Assembly: GCA_016215305.1 (NCBI GenBank)
Contig: JACRKI010000141.1
Location: 1 to 12,543 of the forward strand
Direction of reading: 5' to 3'
Origin: Candidatus Woesearchaeota archaeon
GTDB lineage: Archaea; Nanobdellota; Nanobdellia; Woesearchaeales; DSVV01
Length of the DNA: 12,543 nt
Shown: positions 1 through 7,198 of the stretch, piece by piece
How positions within the stretch are numbered: the stretch's first letter is position 1
Layout of the letters: the number at the start of each line of letters is the position of its first letter
Translations under genes and position numbers: made by a program
Notes under the pieces: generated by a model
Told to the model about the DNA's origin: nothing
Seen by the model: the letters and a program-made list of their open reading frames with translations, nothing else
The model's database searches: none

Positions 1-1
1 A

Positions 2-994
2 TTATTAAGTGGTTTCTCTATTGCGTTTGCACCAGATACAAACGAAATATATCTTGCAGCAGGAGATGAATTTGTCGATCCTATTTTTGGACGATTCAGT
101 ATTGTTTACAATGGTTTGGATGGATATGATGTGTTTGAGGAAATGCTCTCTATCTCCGGATCAACAAGTGCAGAAATGCGATTCTATAACTATGATGGAA
201 CTTACGTAGAAATTCCCCTCGCTGCAGATTCTGCAACTGTTTCAGGAGAAGCGTCTGACGAACCAATATATTGGGGAAATGAAGCGCCTACTGCCACAAA
301 AGCAAATCAAGATGAACTTATATATCTCGAAGGTGAAACTTGTTTTGGCGTTACAAGCGTTGTTGATTGTCAAGGCGCAATGTTCCTTGTTATTGATTCA
401 GATGGAAATGTACACCTGAGTCAAATTACTAATATTGACACGAATGCAAATGAGATTAGTTTTGATGATCTTACTTATGGTGGAAGTGGGGATAATGTTC
501 CATATACGGATGGTTCAGTGACTGACTTTGATACAGGTGTTGGAACTCTCCAGCTTCTTATTGATGAAGCTACAAAAACAATTACATTTACTGATATAGG
601 TAGTGAAGATGGTACCCTCATAAGAACATATAATGAAGCAACCTTTGAAATCATAAACACAGATGTTTCCTCACAAATATTTGAAGGGGTATATTTTAGT
701 GAATATAATGATGGAGCAAGAGAAACAGAAAAATATCTTGAGAATTTATTAATTATTGCATATTATGATGATATCACCGCTAATAGCATAGAGTGGAGCA
801 GTACCAGTTTATTAGCACTCAACTCAAGCGATGGTTTTGGATTTTTTGATGTAAGTGATACTATTGATGCTTACCAAGATTTTGTTACATACAAAGGTAC
901 TTTAATTGAGTATGACCGTGAGTCCAAGTCATATATTTATTTTTATCATCCTTATTATGCGGTATATGCAAATGTGACATTAGAAAGTACTTGA
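2..994 (+). CDS. S-layer-like surface protein, C-terminal part (5' end outside window)
   Basis: The frame is open from base 2, so the ATG at 116 is probably internal and the gene begins outside the window. About 330 residues are visible. They are acidic, rich in D/E/N/S/T/Y/G and poor in Lys and Arg, with short alternating hydrophobic stretches that suggest beta-sandwich domains. The stretch near the start, with EIYLAAGDEFVDP followed by FGRFSIVYNG, resembles repeats I associate with DPANN S-layer-type proteins. No C-terminal membrane anchor is visible; the protein ends in YANVTLEST. Two cysteines, in GETCFGV and VVDCQGA, could form a disulfide outside the cell. The likely role is structural, in the cell envelope. 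This rests on composition and resemblance rather than on a catalytic motif. A secreted adhesin is the main alternative. Confidence 0.6.
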   Translation, partial: LLSGFSIAFAPDTNEIYLAAGDEFVDPIFGRFSIVYNGLDGYDVFEEMLSISGSTSAEMRFYNYDGTYVEIPLAADSATVSGEASDEPIYWGNEAPTATKANQDELIYLEGETCFGVTSVVDCQGAMFLVIDSDGNVHLSQITNIDTNANEISFDDLTYGGSGDNVPYTDGSVTDFDTGVGTLQLLIDEATKTITFTDIGSEDGTLIRTYNEATFEIINTDVSSQIFEGVYFSEYNDGARETEKYLENLLIIAYYDDITANSIEWSSTSLLALNSSDGFGFFDVSDTIDAYQDFVTYKGTLIEYDRESKSYIYFYHPYYAVYANVTLEST

Positions 995-1069
995 ATGGCA
1001 TTATAACATAAAGTTTAAATCCTCTTCTTTATTCTTTTTATCTTGATGAAACCAACTTTTTCCAAAATA

Positions 1070-1080
1070 TTTATATATAA
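1070..1080 (+). promoter_or_regulatory. TATA box of the MNT-HEPN operon
   Basis: TTTATATATAA lies about 40 bp before the ATG at 1116. The expected transcription start, about 25 bp downstream, falls inside the palindromic operator. The leader would therefore be very short or absent. Confidence 0.6.
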
Positions 1081-1115
1081 CTTAGAGTTATAGTACTATA
1101 ACTTGGGGTTATAGT
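1080..1115. promoter_or_regulatory. Operator-like palindrome and direct repeats before the MNT gene
   Basis: A perfect 18-bp palindrome (AGTTATAGT/ACTATAACT, 1086-1103) overlaps two 15-bp direct repeats, 1080-1094 and 1101-1115, that differ at two positions and are offset by 21 bp, two helical turns. The block sits between the TATA box and the start codon, where bound protein would block transcription initiation. The downstream protein has an N-terminal winged-helix-like region, so autorepression is the natural inference. Confidence 0.6.
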
Positions 1116-1727
1116 ATGGTTGAAATAACAGAAAACGGTAAATTGGCATTAAAATTGATATTTACAGACTTTTTGACACGTTATAATTCCTACAATATCA
1201 AAGACAAAATAAAATTAAGCAATGCCGGAAGCCTTAAGCTTTTAAGAAGTCTGCATGACAAAAACCTGCTCACAAGCGAGAAAATTGGAAATGCGATATT
1301 TTACAAACCAAATCTCGAAAATAACTATTTGATGAAACTGTTGGAGCTCATTTTTCTTGACTATAGTAATCTGTCAAGTTTTGTAAAGGGATGGATATAT
1401 GATTTAAACTCATTATCTCCACATACTAATGGAATATTCCTTTTTGGATCAATTTTGAGAAAAGGCAAAGAAGCGAGAGATATAGATGTCTGTTTTATAT
1501 TAAACAAAAGTGAAGATTATAAGCTACTGCAAAGAATGATAAAAGAAATGAATGAGAAGAACCGCTTAAAGATAGACCCCTTATACTTGACTGAACAGGA
1601 CTTTGAAAAAAAATTGATTGAAAAAGACAAGCCGTTAATAGAAATTGTCAAAAGCTGCGTCGTTGTGCATGGTTCTGAACTATTTGTGGAGGTTGTAAAA
1701 AATGTCCAAAGCAAGCAATCACGTTAA
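1116..1727 (+). CDS. Winged-helix plus minimal nucleotidyltransferase (MNT antitoxin of a MNT-HEPN pair)
   Basis: The 203-residue product has two parts. Residues about 5-70 look like a winged-helix DNA-binding domain (helical, then a wing ending in GNAIFYKPN). Residues about 100-200 are a minimal nucleotidyltransferase: FLFGS at 108-112 is the nucleotide-binding GS motif, DID at 122-124 gives the metal-binding acids, and D154 in KIDPLYL is the likely third acid. MNT proteins of this kind are known as antitoxins that AMPylate or otherwise neutralise HEPN RNases. The gene overlaps the HEPN frame by 26 bp, the usual coupling of such pairs. The ATG directly follows the operator repeats, implying a near-leaderless mRNA. 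All catalytic residues are present, so this half seems functional even though its toxin partner is damaged. Confidence 0.85.
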   Translation: MVEITENGKLALKLIFTDFLTRYNSYNIKDKIKLSNAGSLKLLRSLHDKNLLTSEKIGNAIFYKPNLENNYLMKLLELIFLDYSNLSSFVKGWIYDLNSLSPHTNGIFLFGSILRKGKEARDIDVCFILNKSEDYKLLQRMIKEMNEKNRLKIDPLYLTEQDFEKKLIEKDKPLIEIVKSCVVVHGSELFVEVVKNVQSKQSR

Positions 1728-2063
1728 ATGGTGTTTGGATAAAGCGAAAAAAGAGATAGGCAAAGGCGAGCAGCATAGAGGACTTGTACAAGTAATGCCA
1801 AATAAGGAACTGGCATTGGAGCATCTGGCGAAAGCTGAACACAACCTTGGGGCATTTTTGTATAACAAGAAAGGCGGCTTCTATGACTGGACAATCAGCA
1901 TAGGTTTCTATGTTATGTACCAAAAGAAGACGAACAAATATTGAAAATGAGAGAAAAATATCAGTATACTCCAATCATTGACATAGATATTCAAAAAGTA
2001 GATGAGCTGTTAGGTATTTGTCAGGATATGATAACTGATACAAAAGGGATTATAAATAGTTAA
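1702..2063 (+). pseudogene. HEPN toxin remnant with internal out-of-frame deletion
   Basis: The intact-looking start encodes about 72 residues of a HEPN protein (AEHNLGAF, then GGFYDWTISIGFYVMY), overlapping the MNT gene by 26 bp. After FYVMY, near 1919, this frame runs into KKTNKY and a stop at 1944. A second frame starting at the same point reads PKEDEQILKMREKYQY and continues through a helical tail to a TAA at 2061-2063, which is how HEPN partners of MNT end. Full-length relatives have roughly 50 more residues between these parts, including the catalytic RX4-6H motif. None of that is present. I infer a deletion of about 150 bp that also shifted the frame. The remaining 80-residue product should lack RNase activity. 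A misassembly is the alternative. Confidence 0.8.
2049..2058 (+). promoter_or_regulatory. TATA box of the endonuclease III-like gene
   Basis: ATTATAAATA lies about 37 bp before the ATG at 2091, within the tail of the HEPN remnant. This suggests the glycosylase gene has its own promoter. Confidence 0.5.
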
Positions 2064-2090
2064 AGAGATTTATAATTGGGGAAAAAAGTG

Positions 2091-2759
2091 ATGCCAACAC
2101 AAGTATACAATGAACTTCTCAGGGTTTATAGTCATCAAGGCTGGTGGCCAATCAACAACGAATACAAAAAACGCAGCACTCTTTCTGACACTGAAAAGTT
2201 TGAAATCATTGTTGGCGCTTTACTCACGCAAAACACCAGCTGGATTCAAGTCGAAAAAGCATTAAACGAACTGCGAAAAAATAATTGTCTTTCTGTTCAA
2301 GGAATTATTGAAACAAAACAGGAAACACTCGGACAATACATCAAACCTGCCGGCTACTTTAACCAAAAATCTGAACGGCTCAAGATTATTGCGCAATTTC
2401 TCTTGCAGCATCCTCTTGCTGAATTACAGCAGATGGAAACAAATCGATTGCGAGCGCTTCTTCTCTCTGTCAAAGGAATCGGACCAGAAACTGCTGACTC
2501 GATTATCTTATACGCGTTTTCCAAACCAAGCTTTGTGATTGATACATACACAAAAAGAATCATGAGCAGAATTGGACTTTGCAGAAAAGACGTGACCTAC
2601 GACGAATTGCAGGAATTGATTGTTCGAAATATTCCCGTTGATGTCGAAATGTATAATGAGTATCATGCACTGCTTGTTGAGCACGCAAAACAACATTGTC
2701 AGACAAAGCCGATTTGTGCAGATTGTCCTTTGTCGAAAGATTGCAAAAAGTTGATTTGA
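2091..2759 (+). CDS. Endonuclease III-related DNA glycosylase with 4Fe-4S cluster
   Basis: This is a HhH-GPD superfamily base-excision enzyme of about 222 residues. FEIIVGALLTQNTSW is the first conserved helix. VKGIGPETADSIILYA is the helix-hairpin-helix. FVIDTYTKR carries the expected catalytic Asp. The C-terminus has four cysteines spaced C-x5-C-x2-C-x5-C (CQTKPIC, ADC, PLSKDC), matching an iron-sulfur loop. The GIGPETAD form, rather than the Lys-bearing GRKTAN form of classic Nth, points to the Nth-related group that includes HP0602/MagIII-like enzymes, so a monofunctional alkyl-base glycosylase is more likely than a bifunctional lyase. I prefer ATG 2091: relatives begin shortly before the QGWWP motif, and GGGG lies upstream. 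An in-frame TTG at 2076 would add five residues. Confidence 0.85.
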   Translation: MPTQVYNELLRVYSHQGWWPINNEYKKRSTLSDTEKFEIIVGALLTQNTSWIQVEKALNELRKNNCLSVQGIIETKQETLGQYIKPAGYFNQKSERLKIIAQFLLQHPLAELQQMETNRLRALLLSVKGIGPETADSIILYAFSKPSFVIDTYTKRIMSRIGLCRKDVTYDELQELIVRNIPVDVEMYNEYHALLVEHAKQHCQTKPICADCPLSKDCKKLI

Positions 2760-2946
2760 ATTTGATTACTGAAGAAAATTCTTTGAAAAAAACATATCCA
2801 AAAATAAATAATAATTATTTGGGTCAGGTTAGCGATGCTGAGCGATTCTGCTTTTCTTTGTTCGTGAAAGAGAAGACTTGCGTGTGTATTTGCGTCTCCT
2901 ATATTTTTTGATGGGAAAAATTTATATTCTCCCTTTAGGACAATAA
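2760..2946. other. Intergenic stretch, AT-rich, no gene seen
   Basis: This stretch separates the glycosylase gene from the 3' end of the minus-strand tRNA. A small open frame over the region lacks any recognisable motif and starts inside the glycosylase gene in another frame. I see only AT-rich runs. Confidence 0.5.
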
Positions 2947-3061
2947 CGCTGGAGCCGGGATTTGAACCCGGAAGGGCGTGAACCCAACGGTTTTCATCAA
3001 CCCTTAGGAATTCCCTAGGGGTATTTGAGACCGCCGCAATACCAGATTATGCGACTCCAGC
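2947..3061 (-). tRNA. Class II tRNA with 31-nt intron: Leu(CAA) by canonical splicing, Ser-like body
   Basis: Read on the minus strand, the acceptor GCTGGAG pairs with CTCCAGC and the discriminator is G. The D-arm contains AATCTGGTA. The anticodon stem GCGGT/ACCGT, a 15-nt variable arm and the T-arm CCGGG-TTCAAAT-CCCGG are all present. An intron of 31 nt lies in the anticodon loop. Splicing at the canonical 37/38 site (intron 3023-2993) gives loop CTCAAAA, anticodon CAA (Leu). It is supported by a BHB with helix CTCA, one bulged T and intron stem ACCC/GGGT. However, G73, D-arm length, variable-arm length and mature length (84 nt) match the tRNA-Ser(GGA) at 8878-8961. Shifting the intron by 3-4 nt would give Ser loops CTCGAAA or CTTGAAA, but without a BHB. 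That a tRNA is present is near certain; its identity is not. Confidence 0.85.
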
Positions 3062-3067
3062 ATTATC

Positions 3068-3085
3068 TGTCAGTTTTTGCTGACA
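3068..3085. repeat. Short inverted repeat just 5' of the class II tRNA
   Basis: TGTCAG and CTGACA form six base pairs around a six-base spacer, seven bases upstream of the tRNA start as read on the minus strand. It could be part of the precursor's 5' leader or chance. Confidence 0.3.
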
Positions 3086-3224
3086 TCAATTTCTAGAGAT
3101 AAACTTAAACAAAAAGCTATTTGTTCAAAATCCGCAAGATTTTCGGAAAAGTTCGAAAGATTTTCAGAAAGAAAGAAGATTCCTGAAAGATTTGCAAAAC
3201 AAAACCGCAATCTTTTTAATCAAA

Positions 3225-3268
3225 CAAATCCTGACATTCACTCACTATGTTCGTTCATGAAGGATTTG
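3225..3268 (+). repeat. Palindromic repeat, copy A
   Basis: CAAATCCT and AGGATTTG (8 bp, perfect) close a 28-nt interior containing ACATTC near the left arm and TTCATGA against the right arm. The same layout occurs at 10523-10567 and, inverted, at 10592-10668. On the minus strand the interior (3242-3256) also contains the GA-AC...GT-GA module seen elsewhere in the window, with an enlarged loop. It lies between a tRNA and the enolase leader. Confidence 0.6.
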
Positions 3269-3292
3269 TGAGGGAGAAACACTAAAACGTGG

Positions 3293-3331
3293 AAAAATTT
3301 CTTCCGAACGAAGTGAGGAGATGAAATTTTT
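3293..3331 (+). promoter_or_regulatory. Enolase leader hairpin enclosing the ribosome binding site
   Basis: AAAAATTTC (3293-3301) and GAAATTTTT (3323-3331) form a perfect 9-bp stem ending at the base before the enolase ATG. The interior holds the module GAACGAAGTGA (3306-3316). Alternatively the CTTCC/GGAG inner stem (3301-3305 with 3317-3320) can form around this module. GGAGATGA at 3317-3324 is the only good Shine-Dalgarno sequence, so either fold would hide it. Regulation of enolase translation by temperature, a protein or a ligand is an inference from this geometry. Confidence 0.5.
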
Positions 3332-4594
3332 ATGAATATTCAAGCAATCAAAGGACGAGAAGTCTTGGATTCTCGCGGCAACCCGACTGTCGAAGCGCAA
3401 GTACAAGTGAACAAACACTGGTATCGCGCAATTGTTCCCTCTGGCGCAAGCACTGGCAAACACGAAGCTGTCGAACTTCGCGATGGCGGCAAACGATACT
3501 CCGGCAAAGGTGTTTTGAACGCAGTCGAAAGCGTCAACTTTGAAATCGCTCCTCGATTACTCGGCATGAACATTGGAAATCAGCGCGTCATTGATGAAGC
3601 GATTATTCATCTTGATGAAACCTACAACAAACACGTGCTTGGCGCAAACGCAATGCTCGCGGTTTCTCTCGCTTGCTCTCGAGCAGCAGCTAGCCAAGAA
3701 GGACATCATTTGTTTCAACAAATTGCAGAAATGAGCAAAAAAAGTTCCTATCTTCTTCCTGTTCCACAAATGAATGTCATCAATGGCGGCGTGCATGCTG
3801 GGCAAAAAAATGACGTGCAGGAACACATGATCTTCCCAGTCGGCGCAAAATCTTTCAAAGAGGGATTGCGCATGGGCGTTGAATGCTATCACTCGCTTAA
3901 AGATATTCTCAAAAAGAAATATGGAAGCCAAGCAATTCTCGTCGGAGATGAAGGCGGTTTTGTTCCTCCTGTCAAAACAGTCGGCGAACGTCTTGCATTG
4001 ATGGAAAAAGCAGTGGAAAACGCAGGCTATCGCATGAAAAAAGATGTTGTCTTTGGACTTGATGCTGCATCCTCTGAATTTTTTGATGGCAAGGAATACA
4101 AACTTGGAGTTAAATCTTATACTGCTCCTGCATTGTTGGATTATTATAAAAATCTCTGCACTGCATATCCCATTGCCTCCATCGAAGATGGATTCGCGGA
4201 AGATGACTGGGGCAGTTGGGTAAACTTCACCAAAGAAATGGGCAAAAAAATCCAGATTGTCGGCGATGATCTGCTTGTCACAAATCCCAAACGAATTGCG
4301 GAAGGAATTTCGCGGCGCTCATGCAATGCACTCTTGTTAAAAGTGAATCAAATTGGAACAGTGACAGAAGCACTGGACGCAGCAAAACTTGCGCAGCATA
4401 ATAACTGGCGTGTTGTGGTCAGCCATCGCAGCGGCGAAACAGAAGACACATTCATCGCAGATCTTGCTGTTGGCATTAACGCAGGACAATCCAAGTTTGG
4501 CGCTCCTAGCCGAAGCGATCGCGTCGCGAAATACAATCAGCTTTTGCGAATTGAAGAAGCGCTTGGAAAAAAAGCGAAATATGGGTTTGTGTAA
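3332..4594 (+). CDS. eno: Enolase (2-phosphoglycerate dehydratase)
   Basis: Enolase interconverts 2-phosphoglycerate and phosphoenolpyruvate in the cytosol in lower glycolysis/gluconeogenesis. The 420-residue length is normal. Conserved blocks appear in order: RGNPTVEAQV (about 15-24), GASTGKHEAVELRDG (substrate loop, about 38-52), NVINGGVHAG with H155, DVQEHMIFPVGAKSF with E164, VGDEGGFVPP with E207, the metal ligands D244 (GLDAASSEF), E285 (SIEDGF) and D312/D313 (VGDDLLVTN), the catalytic base K337 in the signature LLLKVNQIGTVTE, H365 in SHRSGETED, and K388 in GQSKFGAP. All catalytic and Mg2+-binding positions are kept. The ATG at 3332 is preceded by GGAGATGA, partly inside a hairpin. The stop codon is immediately followed by the next gene's ATG, so the two are very likely co-transcribed. 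Confidence 0.97.
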   Translation: MNIQAIKGREVLDSRGNPTVEAQVQVNKHWYRAIVPSGASTGKHEAVELRDGGKRYSGKGVLNAVESVNFEIAPRLLGMNIGNQRVIDEAIIHLDETYNKHVLGANAMLAVSLACSRAAASQEGHHLFQQIAEMSKKSSYLLPVPQMNVINGGVHAGQKNDVQEHMIFPVGAKSFKEGLRMGVECYHSLKDILKKKYGSQAILVGDEGGFVPPVKTVGERLALMEKAVENAGYRMKKDVVFGLDAASSEFFDGKEYKLGVKSYTAPALLDYYKNLCTAYPIASIEDGFAEDDWGSWVNFTKEMGKKIQIVGDDLLVTNPKRIAEGISRRSCNALLLKVNQIGTVTEALDAAKLAQHNNWRVVVSHRSGETEDTFIADLAVGINAGQSKFGAPSRSDRVAKYNQLLRIEEALGKKAKYGFV

Positions 4595-5518
4595 ATGGCA
4601 GTCATGAACACTATTGAACAGAGAAAGATTGAACATTTTCGTCTTGCATCAGGTCTTGAAATTCCTATCATAGGAATTGGCACATGGAAAGTTGGCGGCA
4701 GATTAGAACCAGATACATCTCATGATAAAGAATTTCTTGCGGCGCTCAAAGCAGGCATTACGGCAGGATTAACGCACATTGATACTGCTGAACTCTATGG
4801 CAATGGTCACGCAGAAGAACTCGTGGGACAAGCAATGCGTTCTGTCAAAGGAATTCGCCGTGCTGATCTGTTTATTACTTCTAAAGTTATGTCACAGCAT
4901 TTGAAGCATGATGCTGTTATTGCCGCATGCAAACAAACACTTGAACGATTGCAAACAGATTATTTAGATTTGTATTTAGTGCATCATCCAAACCCAAGCA
5001 TCGCGATTACGGAAACCATGCGCGCGATGGAATATCTTGTGGAAAGCAATCTTGTTCGATTTATTGGCGTGAGCAATTTTTCTGTCAGCCAATTGCAGGA
5101 AGCGCAAAAATACTGCAAACACAAGATTGTCGCAAACCAGATTGAATATAGTCTTGTTGCACGAGACGCGGGCATGTTTACGAAAAACATGGAATCAGAA
5201 ATTATTCCTTATTGTCAGGAGCATGGCATTCTGGTGATTAGCTGGCGAACGCTTGCATATGGATTGCTCGCAAAATCTGGACAATTTCCTGTGCTGGATG
5301 AGATAGCAAAAAAATACAACAAAACTCCTGCGCAGATTGCGCTCAACTGGTGCTTGTCAAAAAATATTGCAGTGATTCCGAAAATGAGTTCTCTCGCGCA
5401 TATTCAAGAAGATCTTGGAGCTCTTGGATGGAAGATTTCTGAGGAAGACAGCAACACCCTTGAACTTGGTTTTATTAAATACAAAAATAAGTATCCAAAG
5501 GAATTGGTGGGTGTGTAG
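4595..5518 (+). CDS. Aldo/keto reductase
   Basis: This is an NAD(P)H-dependent oxidoreductase of the aldo/keto reductase superfamily with a TIM-barrel fold, 307 residues, typical in length. The catalytic tetrad is visible: D63 and Y68 in HIDTAELYG, K97 in FITSKVM and H130 in LYLVHHPNPS. Further family blocks are FIGVSNFSVSQLQ, VANQIEYSLVARD (substrate/cofactor face), ISWRTLAYGLLAK and, near the end, IAVIPKMSSLAHIQEDLGAL, which forms the 2'-phosphate-binding loop region. The substrate cannot be read from sequence. Close packing behind enolase (stop TAA at 4592-4594, ATG at 4595) suggests joint expression and perhaps a role in sugar or aldehyde reduction. A second in-frame ATG at 4604 is a possible alternative start. 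Confidence 0.93.
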   Translation: MAVMNTIEQRKIEHFRLASGLEIPIIGIGTWKVGGRLEPDTSHDKEFLAALKAGITAGLTHIDTAELYGNGHAEELVGQAMRSVKGIRRADLFITSKVMSQHLKHDAVIAACKQTLERLQTDYLDLYLVHHPNPSIAITETMRAMEYLVESNLVRFIGVSNFSVSQLQEAQKYCKHKIVANQIEYSLVARDAGMFTKNMESEIIPYCQEHGILVISWRTLAYGLLAKSGQFPVLDEIAKKYNKTPAQIALNWCLSKNIAVIPKMSSLAHIQEDLGALGWKISEEDSNTLELGFIKYKNKYPKELVGV

Positions 5519-5638
5519 ATTTCTTTTTCTTTAGTCAGTTCGTGTTATTGGGGTGCAGGTTCGTGTGTTGCGATGCTTGTTCACGTTTTTTCTTTTCTTT
5601 CGGAAAACTATTTATAGCATCACATAACAAAACTACCC
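5519..5638. promoter_or_regulatory. Intergenic region with the phosphoglycerate mutase promoter
   Basis: A T-rich tract after the reductase stop (5520-5533) could end the upstream transcript. ACTATTTATA at 5608-5617 is a good TATA box centred about 26 bp before the mutase ATG, the spacing of a leaderless archaeal mRNA. Several GTTCGTGT-type words occur between, without clear symmetry. Confidence 0.6.
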
Positions 5639-7162
5639 ATGACCTTTCATCCAGTAGTTCTTATTGTTCGCGACGGTTGGGGATATTCTGAAACTAAAAA
5701 AGGAAACGCTATCGCAAACGCAAACATTCCCAATCATAATAAGTACATAGAAAAATATCCCACAACGCTTCTTGAAGCAAGCGGAACCGCAGTTGGACTT
5801 CCTGCTGGAACACAAGGCGGCTCTGAAGTGGGACATCTGACTATTGGTGCAGGAAGAATTGTTTGGCAGCCACTTGAACTGATTAACAGGGCAATTCGTG
5901 ATGAGTCATTCTTTTCTAATAAAGCGCTTCTTGACGCAGCAGCAAATTGCAAGAGAAATAAATCTGCGTTTCACATCATGGGATTATTTTCTGATCAGGG
6001 AGTGCACGCGACCACACATCACTTGTACGCGCTTTTAGAGTTTGTGAAACGCCAAGGCTTATCTCACGTGTTTATTCACGCATTTCTTGATGGAAGAGAC
6101 GTTCCTGAAAAAAGCGCACACAAATTTATTTTAGAAACAAATCATCAGATTCGAACAATCGGCGTTGGGCAATTTGCCTCTGTTGTCGGCAGATATTACG
6201 CAATGGATCGAGACAATAATTGGGATCGCACACAAAAAGCGTTTGACCTTCTTGTCCGCGGAAAAGGATTTACTGCAACAAGCGCAGAAGAAGCTGTGCT
6301 TGCGGCGTATGATCGCGGAGACGCGTCTGATTATTATGTCCAGCCAACTGTTGTTGTTCATGACGGAAAGCCAGTTGGAATCGTCAAAGAACATGATTCT
6401 GTTGTCTTTTATAATTTTCGCAGTGATCGCACGCGCCAGATGACTGCCATTATGACTGGACAAAAATGCGGCATTTCTGTTGGCAGACCGAAGATTCATT
6501 TTGTCTGTTTTTCAGAATATGATCCTGACTTCACATTGCCTGTCGCGTTTCCGCAGTTGAAAATCACTCACAACGTCGGTCAGATGATTTCTGAGGCAGG
6601 ATATCGTCAGCTTCGCATCGCAGAAACAGAAAAATACGCGCACGTCACGTTCTTTTTTAACAGTCAAGTGGAAAAGCCGTTTGCAAAAGAAGAACGATTG
6701 CTTGTTCATTCTCCAAAAGTTCCTTCCTATGATCAACAGCCGGAAATGAGCGCGTATGGCGTGGCAGAAAAAGCATTGGATGCGCTATCGAAGAAGGAGT
6801 ATGGATTTGTGCTCATTAATTTTGCTAATCCTGATTTAGTTGGACATAGTGGCAATTATACTGCAACAGTCAAAGCATGCGAAGTTGTGGATGAGTGTGT
6901 AGGGAAAATTGTTGCTGCTGTTTTGAAAAAAGATGGCGTTGTCCTGCTTACGGGAGATCATGGCAACGCAGAACAAATGCTGTATGCCAATGGAGAATCT
7001 TGCCCTAGCCATACGACTAACAAGGTTCCATTTACCTTGATTAGCAATCATATTTCTCATTCGCTTCATGATGATGGCGGTTTGCAGGATATTGGTCCGA
7101 CCATTTTGAAATTGCTTGATGTTGTTCAACCTCAAGAGATGACTGGGAAGAGTTTGGTGTGA
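5639..7162 (+). CDS. gpmI: 2,3-bisphosphoglycerate-independent phosphoglycerate mutase
   Basis: It interconverts 3-phosphoglycerate and 2-phosphoglycerate through a phosphoserine intermediate, the step next to enolase. The 507-residue product has both domains of the two-metal GpmI family. The phosphatase-like domain shows D12 in VRDGWG, the nucleophile S62 in GGSEVGHLTIGAGR, and at the end NFANPDLVGHSG, LTGDHGNAEQM and CPSHTTN, which supply the remaining metal ligands. The transferase domain shows QGVHATTHH with H123, FLDGRDVPEKSA, GRYYAMDRDNNWDR, FYNFRSDRTRQM and ETEKYAHVTFFFN. All family blocks are intact. The gene is leaderless by promoter spacing. Many archaea use the more distant ApgM type instead, so possession of the GpmI type may reflect gene transfer from bacteria; this is inference. 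Confidence 0.97.
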   Translation: MTFHPVVLIVRDGWGYSETKKGNAIANANIPNHNKYIEKYPTTLLEASGTAVGLPAGTQGGSEVGHLTIGAGRIVWQPLELINRAIRDESFFSNKALLDAAANCKRNKSAFHIMGLFSDQGVHATTHHLYALLEFVKRQGLSHVFIHAFLDGRDVPEKSAHKFILETNHQIRTIGVGQFASVVGRYYAMDRDNNWDRTQKAFDLLVRGKGFTATSAEEAVLAAYDRGDASDYYVQPTVVVHDGKPVGIVKEHDSVVFYNFRSDRTRQMTAIMTGQKCGISVGRPKIHFVCFSEYDPDFTLPVAFPQLKITHNVGQMISEAGYRQLRIAETEKYAHVTFFFNSQVEKPFAKEERLLVHSPKVPSYDQQPEMSAYGVAEKALDALSKKEYGFVLINFANPDLVGHSGNYTATVKACEVVDECVGKIVAAVLKKDGVVLLTGDHGNAEQMLYANGESCPSHTTNKVPFTLISNHISHSLHDDGGLQDIGPTILKLLDVVQPQEMTGKSLV

Positions 7163-7164
7163 TA

Positions 7165-7176
7165 AATTATTTAAAG
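7165..7176 (+). promoter_or_regulatory. TATA box of the 144-residue unknown gene
   Basis: AATTATTTAAAG is centred about 28 bp before the ATG at 7199 and immediately follows the mutase stop. It implies a separate leaderless transcript. Confidence 0.55.
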
Positions 7177-7198
7177 CGAAACAATAACGATTTCTCTC

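Noticed and set aside
9..209. A 66-residue frame at the window start
   Set aside because: It overlaps the surface-protein frame, which is open from base 2, and has no recognisable features.
3077..3271. A 64-residue plus-strand frame between the tRNA and enolase
   Set aside because: It is a low-complexity Lys/Arg/Phe/Ser product of purine-rich spacer, ends within palindromic copy A, and has no promoter or ribosome site.
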